Both the position numbers and the translations under genes were made by a program. The notes under the pieces are model-generated. The model did no database searches. It was not told the DNA's origin and was given only the letters and a program-made list of their open reading frames with translations. This document shows positions 58,427-64,000 of a DNA stretch of 64,000 nt, piece by piece (within the stretch, counting starts at the first letter, position 1; every line of letters starts with the position of its first letter). The stretch lies in NCBI RefSeq assembly GCF_003315515.1, contig NZ_QNRY01000012.1, positions 1 through 64,000 of the forward strand, read 5' to 3'. The stretch comes from Brenneria salicis ATCC 15712 = DSM 30166. Its GTDB lineage: Bacteria > Pseudomonadota > Gammaproteobacteria > Enterobacterales > Enterobacteriaceae.

Positions 58427-58712
58427 CGTTCACAGCTTCGCTGCGGCTGCTCAATATATGCTCGGTTTATGTCTTAAATACTATCTTCGCTTAAACACTA
58501 TCGTCACATAAATACTATCGTCGCATTGAAACAGCGACATTCAGCAAGACGCACTTGCTGTGCGGGCGATCAGCATAGTCTAAAAGAGACACGATTCGTA
58601 ACCTGAATAGCTCAAACGACCATTTTACCGGCATCGATATAAAAAATCGCCGGGAATGATTTTCAACATCGCCTGCGACGGCCCGTAGAATGGCGGGCAA
58701 AGATAACCTGCC
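58427..58712. other. rho-wecA intergenic region
   Basis: No gene seen. It holds the presumed promoter and leader of the ECA cluster on the minus strand. Short direct repeats of the type AATACTATCGTC...CGCTTAAACACTATCGTCACATAAATACTATCGTC occur around 58478-58524 (ACTATCGTC-like units at intervals of about 17-23 bases). Confidence 0.5.
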
Positions 58713-58742
58713 ATAAAAAACGCCACGACCCCGCGTGGCGTT
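58713..58742 (-). terminator. Intrinsic terminator of rho
   Basis: Minus strand: stem AACGCCACG / CGTGGCGTT with six-base loop ending in TTTTTT before ATGG, 20 bases after the rho stop. Confidence 0.85.
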
Positions 58743-58761
58743 CCCCGAGTTCATCCGTGAT

Positions 58762-60021
58762 TTATGAACGCTTCATCATGTCAAAGAATTCATCGTTGGT
58801 TTTGGTCATCGCCAACTTGTTAATCAGGAATTCCATGGCGTCAATCTCACCCATCGGGTGGATGATCTTACGCAGAATCCACATCTTCTGGAGTTCTTCA
58901 GACGTGGTCAGCAATTCTTCTTTACGCGTACCGGAACGGTTGTAATCGATAGCCGGGAATACGCGTTTTTCGGCAATTTTACGGGCCAGATGCAATTCCA
59001 TGTTACCGGTGCCTTTGAACTCTTCGTAAATGACCTCGTCCATTTTCGAACCGGTATCGACCAGTGCGGTTGCGATGATCGTCAGGCTGCCGCCTTCTTC
59101 AACGTTACGGGCGGCGCCGAAGAAACGTTTCGGGCGATGCAGGGCATTGGCGTCCACACCACCGGTCAATACTTTGCCGGAAGCAGGCACAACAGTGTTA
59201 TAAGCACGCGCCAGGCGGGTGATGGAATCCAGCAGAATGATAACGTCTTTTTTATGCTCGACCAGACGCTTGGCTTTTTCGATCACCATTTCGGCAACCT
59301 GAACGTGGCGGGAAGCGGGTTCATCAAAGGTGGAGGCAACCACTTCACCCTTGACCAGACGCTGCATCTCGGTCACTTCTTCCGGGCGCTCGTCAATCAG
59401 CAACACCATCAGCACGCAGTCAGGATGGTTGTAGGCGATACTTTGTGCAATATTCTGCAACAGCATGGTTTTACCCGCTTTTGGCGGCGCAACGATCAGA
59501 CCACGCTGACCACGACCAATAGGCGAGGCCAAATCCAGTACGCGAGCCGTCAAGTCTTCTGTTGAACCGTTACCGCGCTCCATGCGCAGGCGGGAATTCG
59601 CGTGCAAAGGGGTAAGGTTTTCAAACAGGATTTTATTGCGGGCGTTTTCAGGTTTGTCGTAGTTGACTTCGTTTACTTTCAACAGCGCAAAATAGCGTTC
59701 CCCTTCTTTTGGCGGACGAATTTTGCCTGAAATAGTGTCGCCAGTACGAAGGTTAAAACGGCGGATTTGGCTGGGAGAAACGTAGATATCATCAGGGCCG
59801 GCAAGGTAGGAACTGTCTGCGGAACGGAGGAAACCGAAGCCATCCTGCAATATTTCCAGCACACCATCGCCAAAAATATCCTCGCCGCTTTTTGCGTGCT
59901 GCTTGAGAATGGCAAAAATAATGTCCTGCTTGCGCATGCGAGCGAGGTTTTCCAGTCCCATATTTTCGCCGAGAGTAATTAACTCAGAAACCGGCGTATT
60001 CTTTAATTCGGTAAGATTCAT
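58762..60021 (-). CDS. rho: Transcription termination factor Rho
   Basis: Hexameric RNA-dependent ATPase of 419 residues (as E. coli) that ends about a fifth or more of transcripts and limits R-loops. The N-terminal Rho domain ([22 protein letters not shown]), cold-shock RNA-binding fold ([23 protein letters not shown]), Walker A APPKAGKT (about 178-185) and Walker [11 protein letters not shown] are intact. A 416-base leader separates it from trxA, as expected for autoregulated attenuation. Confidence 0.98.
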   Translation of the reverse strand: MNLTELKNTPVSELITLGENMGLENLARMRKQDIIFAILKQHAKSGEDIFGDGVLEILQDGFGFLRSADSSYLAGPDDIYVSPSQIRRFNLRTGDTISGKIRPPKEGERYFALLKVNEVNYDKPENARNKILFENLTPLHANSRLRMERGNGSTEDLTARVLDLASPIGRGQRGLIVAPPKAGKTMLLQNIAQSIAYNHPDCVLMVLLIDERPEEVTEMQRLVKGEVVASTFDEPASRHVQVAEMVIEKAKRLVEHKKDVIILLDSITRLARAYNTVVPASGKVLTGGVDANALHRPKRFFGAARNVEEGGSLTIIATALVDTGSKMDEVIYEEFKGTGNMELHLARKIAEKRVFPAIDYNRSGTRKEELLTTSEELQKMWILRKIIHPMGEIDAMEFLINKLAMTKTNDEFFDMMKRS

Positions 60022-60437
60022 AGTGGTGGGTTCTTAAACTCGGGGTAAATCTCGAACTATTAACGTGAATGGTATGGCAGGGTCATCCGTGCCTCTATAA
60101 TAACCTTCAATCACCGAACATCCGTTTTGTTGCGCTCTTAACGCATGCAGTATCTGCACAAAACGACCATAAGGGATTCAAAGATACATAAAACCAGTTA
60201 TTTTAAAACTATTAGATTGTCCAAACCAGATGACGAACATTTTTGTAAATCAATGACTTTCTGATTTTGACATAGAATAATACTTTAGATTCTAACTTTC
60301 AGGCTTAAGCCTAAAGGCTTAAACATAGGTAAGTACGATATGCAGTGTTGATGAATCTAGCACGCTTCCTGGCGGGCGGCAAGCGGTCAATAGAGAATTA
60401 CTCATGTTGGCTGCCACCCTCAGGAATATGGAATGAA
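60022..60437 (-). promoter_or_regulatory. rho leader region
   Basis: A 416-base untranslated stretch between trxA and rho. In E. coli the rho leader is the site of Rho-dependent attenuation by Rho itself and encodes the short rhoL. I could not identify a rhoL match. An AGGCTTAAGCCT palindrome near 60301-60312 with a repeated AGGCTTAA is the only notable structure. Confidence 0.55.
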
Positions 60438-60764
60438 TTATAGATTGGCGGTCAGGAATTCTTTCAGTTGCCCTTTAGACAAGGCCCCGACTTTGGTTGC
60501 CGCGACTTCGCCATTTTTGAACAGCAACAGCGTAGGAATACCACGAATACCGAATTTCGGTGCCGTCGCCGGGTTTTCGTCAATGTTAAGTTTGGCAACG
60601 GTCAGTTTACCCGCGAACTCTTCTGCAATTTCATCCAGTATAGGAGCGATCATTTTACAGGGACCACACCACTCAGCCCAGAAATCAACCAGGGTTACGC
60701 CCTCAGCGTCCAATACTTGCGTATCGAAACTGCCATCAGTCAGGTGAATAATTTTATCGCTCAT
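60438..60764 (-). CDS. trxA: Thioredoxin 1
   Basis: A 108-residue thioredoxin with the redox motif WCGPCK (Cys33, Cys36) and the cis-proline loop [10 protein letters not shown]. It reduces ribonucleotide reductase, PAPS reductase and methionine sulfoxide reductases, and is a cofactor of some phage polymerases. It is divergent from rhlB, as in E. coli. Confidence 0.98.
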   Translation of the reverse strand: MSDKIIHLTDGSFDTQVLDAEGVTLVDFWAEWCGPCKMIAPILDEIAEEFAGKLTVAKLNIDENPATAPKFGIRGIPTLLLFKNGEVAATKVGALSKGQLKEFLTANL

Positions 60765-60883
60765 GTTTTACTCCACAGGATTATATCTACCTTGTTGGTG
60801 TAGCATTAACCAACGGTAAGGTTGACTTTATTTCACCGGATACGCTTTCGTAAAGCAATAGTTAACTGATATTCTACCACACT

Positions 60884-62155
60884 ATGAGCAAAACACACTT
60901 AACAGAACAGAAGTTTTCCGACTTCGCCCTGCACCCGCAGGTTATAGAAGCCCTTGAAAGCAAAGGGTTTCATAACTGCACGCCTATTCAGGCGTTAGCA
61001 TTGCCGCTGGCTTTATCAGGGCGCGATGTAGCAGGTCAGGCGCAAACCGGTACTGGCAAGACGCTGGCTTTTCTCGCGTCTACTTTCCATTATTTGCTTT
61101 CGCACCCGGCAAGCTCTGAGCGTCAGACCAACCAGCCGCGTGCTTTAATCATGGCGCCGACGCGTGAATTGGCCGTGCAAATTCACTCTGACGCTGAAGC
61201 TCTTTCACGTCTTACCGGGCTGAAACTCGGTTTGGCGTATGGCGGCGACGGCTACGACAAACAACTCAAGGTGCTGGAAAGCGGCGTCGATATTCTGGTA
61301 GGCACCACTGGCCGCCTGATCGACTACACCAAGCAGAATTACATCAATATGGGTGCGATCCAGGTCGTGATCCTGGATGAGGCCGATCGCATGTACGATC
61401 TCGGCTTTATCAAAGATATCCGCTGGCTGTTTCGCCGCATGCCGCCGGTCACCCAGCGCCTGAATATGCTCTTTTCCGCGACGCTTTCCTACCGCGTTCG
61501 CGAACTCGCTTTTGAACAAATGAATAATGCCGAGTATGTGGAAGTCGAACCGGAGCAAAAAACTGGCCACCGCATCAAAGAAGAGTTGTTCTATCCGTCG
61601 AATGAAGAAAAAATGCGCCTGCTCCAGACACTGCTTGAGGAAGAGTGGCCGGATCGCTGCATTATTTTCGCCAATACCAAACACCGTTGTGAAGATATCT
61701 GGGGCCATCTGGCCGCCGATGGTCACCGCGTGGGTCTGCTGACGGGCGACGTGGCGCAGAAAAAACGTTTGCGTATTCTGGATGAATTCACCAACGGCAA
61801 TCTGGACATTCTGGTTGCGACGGACGTAGCGGCGCGCGGCCTGCATATTCCGTCAGTCACCCATGTCTTCAACTATGATCTGCCGGATGACTGTGAAGAC
61901 TATGTTCACCGTATTGGCCGTACTGGCCGCGCCGGTCAAAGCGGTTTCTCCATCAGTCTGGCTTGTGAAGAATACGCGCTGAATCTGCCTGCTATCGAAA
62001 CCTATATCGGTCACGGTATTCCGGTCAGCAAGTACAACAGCGACGCATTGCTCAACGATTTACCGGCGCCGAAGCGCATAACGCGCCCGCCACGCACCAA
62101 TAACGGCCCACGCAGAAACAATGCGCCGCGTAATAATCGTAAACGGCTAGGTTGA
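60884..62155 (+). CDS. rhlB: DEAD-box RNA helicase RhlB
   Basis: A 423-residue helicase (E. coli 421), the degradosome partner of RNase E. Q motif, Walker [13 protein letters not shown] box [15 protein letters not shown] motif and [10 protein letters not shown] are all present. The basic, Arg/Asn-rich tail ([22 protein letters not shown]) is typical of RhlB and helps RNA binding. It is followed by gppA six bases later, in the same operon as in E. coli. Confidence 0.97.
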   Translation: MSKTHLTEQKFSDFALHPQVIEALESKGFHNCTPIQALALPLALSGRDVAGQAQTGTGKTLAFLASTFHYLLSHPASSERQTNQPRALIMAPTRELAVQIHSDAEALSRLTGLKLGLAYGGDGYDKQLKVLESGVDILVGTTGRLIDYTKQNYINMGAIQVVILDEADRMYDLGFIKDIRWLFRRMPPVTQRLNMLFSATLSYRVRELAFEQMNNAEYVEVEPEQKTGHRIKEELFYPSNEEKMRLLQTLLEEEWPDRCIIFANTKHRCEDIWGHLAADGHRVGLLTGDVAQKKRLRILDEFTNGNLDILVATDVAARGLHIPSVTHVFNYDLPDDCEDYVHRIGRTGRAGQSGFSISLACEEYALNLPAIETYIGHGIPVSKYNSDALLNDLPAPKRITRPPRTNNGPRRNNAPRNNRKRLG

Positions 62156-62161
62156 TCGCAA

Positions 62162-63658
62162 ATGCCAAGCGTATCCTCACTTTATGCAGCTATCGATCTC
62201 GGCTCCAACAGCTTTCATATGTTGGTTGTTCGGAAAAATGCGGGCAGCATTCAGACGCTGGCAAAGATAAAACGAAAAGTCCGTCTTGCCGCAGGATTGG
62301 ATAAGCAGAATCGGTTATCGCAAGACGCGATGCAGCGGGGCTGGCAGTGTCTGCAACTGTTTTCAGAACGATTGCAGGATATCCCACGCGAGCAGGTACG
62401 TGTCGTCGCTACAGCGACCTTGCGGCTGGCGACCAACGCCGATGAGTTTCTGCAACAGGCCGAGCGGATTCTGGGATTACCGATTCAGGTTATCAGCGGC
62501 GAAGAAGAAGCCCGGCTAATCTATCAGGGCGTTGCTCACACCACCGGCGGGCCGGAGCAACGTCTGGTGGTTGATATTGGCGGCGGCAGTACGGAACTGG
62601 CTACCGGCATCGGCGCCAGAGCGACCCGGCTTATCAGCTTGCCCATGGGTTGCGTCACCTGGCTGGAACGTTATTTCAGCGATCGTAATCTGGAAGCAGG
62701 CAATTTCGAGCGCGCTGAACAGGCGGCCCGCGAGATGTTACGTCCGGTGGTCGCTTCCCTGAAAGAACAGGGCTGGCAAATCTGCGTCGGCGCCTCCGGC
62801 ACGGTACAAGCTTTGCAGGAGATTATGGTCACGCAGGGGATGGACGAATACATCACGCTGACGAAACTCCAGCAGTTAAAACAACATGCCATTCAGTGCG
62901 ATAAGCTGGAAGAGCTTGAAATTGAAGGCCTGACGTTGGAAAGAGCTCTGGTTTTCCCCAGCGGGCTGGCGATCCTGCTGGCTATCTTCCAGGAGCTCGA
63001 CATTAAAACCATGACGCTGGCCGGCGGCGCGCTGCGCGAAGGGCTGGTGTACGGCATGCTTCATCTGCCGATTGGGCAGGATATCCGCCATCGTACCTTG
63101 CATAATTTGCAGCGTCGTTATCTGCTGGATAGCGAGCAAGCCGAACGGGTGAGCGCGCTGGCCGATACCTTTTTACAACAGGTCGCACGCGACTGGCAGT
63201 TGGACAATCGATGTCGCGAGCTACTGCAAAGCGCCTGTCTGGTGCACGAAATTGGTCTGAGCATTGATTTCCGCCAGTCTCCCCAACATGCGGCCTATCT
63301 CATCCGTCACAGCGATCTTCCTGGCTTTACCCCCGCACAAAAGAAACTGTTGGCGACCTTGCTGCAAAACCAAAGCAACCCTATCGATTTGATGCCGCTC
63401 AGTCAGCAAAATGCGGTGCCAGTGATACAGGCTCAGCGTCTGTGCCGCTTGCTGCGTTTGGCGATTATTTTTGCCAGCCGTCGCCGTGACGACACTTTGC
63501 CCGCAGTACGACTGCACGTTGAGGGTGAAGGTTTGCGGGTCATGTTGCCGGCCGGTTGGATGGCGCAACATCCGTTAAGGGCCGAAGCGCTGGAGCAGGA
63601 AAGCCGCTGGCAAAGCTATGTCCACTGGCCGCTGATGCTGGAAGAAGTTCCCGTTTGA
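62162..63658 (+). CDS. gppA: Guanosine-5'-triphosphate,3'-diphosphate pyrophosphatase
   Basis: Ppx/GppA phosphatase of 498 residues (E. coli 494) converting pppGpp to ppGpp in the stringent response. It has an ASKHA-type ATPase fold with [15 protein letters not shown] near the N-terminus and DIGGGSTEL around 137-145, and a C-terminal HD-like helical domain ([12 protein letters not shown]). It is tightly coupled downstream of rhlB and convergent with rep. Confidence 0.96.
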   Translation: MPSVSSLYAAIDLGSNSFHMLVVRKNAGSIQTLAKIKRKVRLAAGLDKQNRLSQDAMQRGWQCLQLFSERLQDIPREQVRVVATATLRLATNADEFLQQAERILGLPIQVISGEEEARLIYQGVAHTTGGPEQRLVVDIGGGSTELATGIGARATRLISLPMGCVTWLERYFSDRNLEAGNFERAEQAAREMLRPVVASLKEQGWQICVGASGTVQALQEIMVTQGMDEYITLTKLQQLKQHAIQCDKLEELEIEGLTLERALVFPSGLAILLAIFQELDIKTMTLAGGALREGLVYGMLHLPIGQDIRHRTLHNLQRRYLLDSEQAERVSALADTFLQQVARDWQLDNRCRELLQSACLVHEIGLSIDFRQSPQHAAYLIRHSDLPGFTPAQKKLLATLLQNQSNPIDLMPLSQQNAVPVIQAQRLCRLLRLAIIFASRRRDDTLPAVRLHVEGEGLRVMLPAGWMAQHPLRAEALEQESRWQSYVHWPLMLEEVPV

Positions 63659-63697
63659 CTGACGGATTGATGTCATAAAAAGAAGATTAGGGGAGTG

Positions 63698-64000
63698 TTA
63701 TTCCCCTTTGGCTTTCGCCAACTGCGCGCGGAGGCTGGCCAGGTGGCTTTGTCCTTTCTGCATCCTTTCCTGAGCACTCACTACTTTACGCTCAGTTTCC
63801 CAAACCAGATCATCCTGCGGCAACTCAAGCAGAAAACGGCTGGGTTCAGGACGCACCAATTCCCCGTACTGACGCCGTTCTTTACACAGGGTAAAGATCA
63901 ATTCGCGCCGAGCGCGGGTGATCCCAACGTAAGCCAGCCGCCGTTCTTCATCGACATTGTCTTCATCAATGCTGCTTTGATGCGGCAGCAGCCCCTCTTC
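63698..64000 (-). CDS. rep: ATP-dependent DNA helicase Rep, C-terminal part
   Basis: The minus-strand frame is open from the window edge to the stop at 63698 and gives the last 100 residues of Rep: [10 protein letters not shown] then [21 protein letters not shown] (helicase motif VI) and the conserved end [15 protein letters not shown]...[16 protein letters not shown]. Rep is the 3'-5' accessory helicase of the replisome that clears proteins ahead of the fork. The rest lies beyond the window. Confidence 0.95.
   Translation of the reverse strand, partial: EEGLLPHQSSIDEDNVDEERRLAYVGITRARRELIFTLCKERRQYGELVRPEPSRFLLELPQDDLVWETERKVVSAQERMQKGQSHLASLRAQLAKAKGE

Noticed and set aside
58858..59565. 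Plus-strand open frame of 235 codons opposite rho
   Set aside because: rho is essential and conserved on the other strand; the frame arises from its codon usage.

Overview
The window is chromosomal DNA of a gammaproteobacterium of the order Enterobacterales. Most proteins match Escherichia coli orthologues almost residue for residue, and long blocks keep the E. coli order (glpT/glpABC; dapF-yigA-xerC-yigB-uvrD; cyaA/hemCDXY; the argX-hisR-leuT-proM tRNA operon; the enterobacterial common antigen cluster followed by rho, trxA, rhlB, gppA and rep). The gene mix and the six-gene lyase/transporter operon at 37.6-43.1 kb would suit a plant-associated Pectobacteriaceae member (Dickeya, Pectobacterium, Brenneria or Lonsdalea type). 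That placement is inference.

Layout. 1-0.8 kb: remnant of a Mu-like prophage (tail of gemA, mor, a small ORF). 1.2-6 kb: pyruvate sensor kinase btsS without its partner btsR, then asd, yhgN, yhhW and the Fur-controlled small RNA ryhB. 6.1-11.9 kb: anaerobic glycerol-3-phosphate operon glpABC, divergent from a frameshifted glpT. 12-21.7 kb: yigL, pldB, broken rhtB, recQ, pldA, broken rarD, abrB, corA and a broken DUF2645 gene. 21.9-31.7 kb: uvrD, yigB, xerC, yigA, dapF, lptM, a deleted cyaY, an extra MFS transporter and cyaA with its conserved TTG start and CRP site. 32-36.1 kb: hemCDXY for uroporphyrinogen synthesis. 36.3-45.4 kb: accessory block with a DJ-1/PfpI protein, the operon lyase-GNAT-ABC transporter-M20 hydrolase, an HcxA-like dehydrogenase and a second, paralogous binding protein. 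45.5-46.1 kb: four tRNAs. 46.3-58.4 kb: enterobacterial common antigen genes wecG to wecA, without rffH. 58.7-64 kb: rho, trxA, rhlB, gppA and the 3' end of rep.

Most interesting points. (1) The operon at 37,635-43,104 has the same order of parts as Bacillus subtilis yxeLMNOP (acetyltransferase, binding protein, permease, ATPase, M20 deacetylase), but an argininosuccinate/adenylosuccinate-lyase-type enzyme stands where the yxeK monooxygenase would be. I infer salvage of S-(2-succino)cysteine or related succinated thiols by C-S elimination. (2) Five genes within about 17 kb are broken. Three carry single-base shifts at homopolymers and two (rhtB, cyaY) carry internal deletions that a simple base-calling error cannot explain, which points to recent gene decay. 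(3) ryhB, the glp and cyaA regulatory sites and several hairpins are visible without any annotation.
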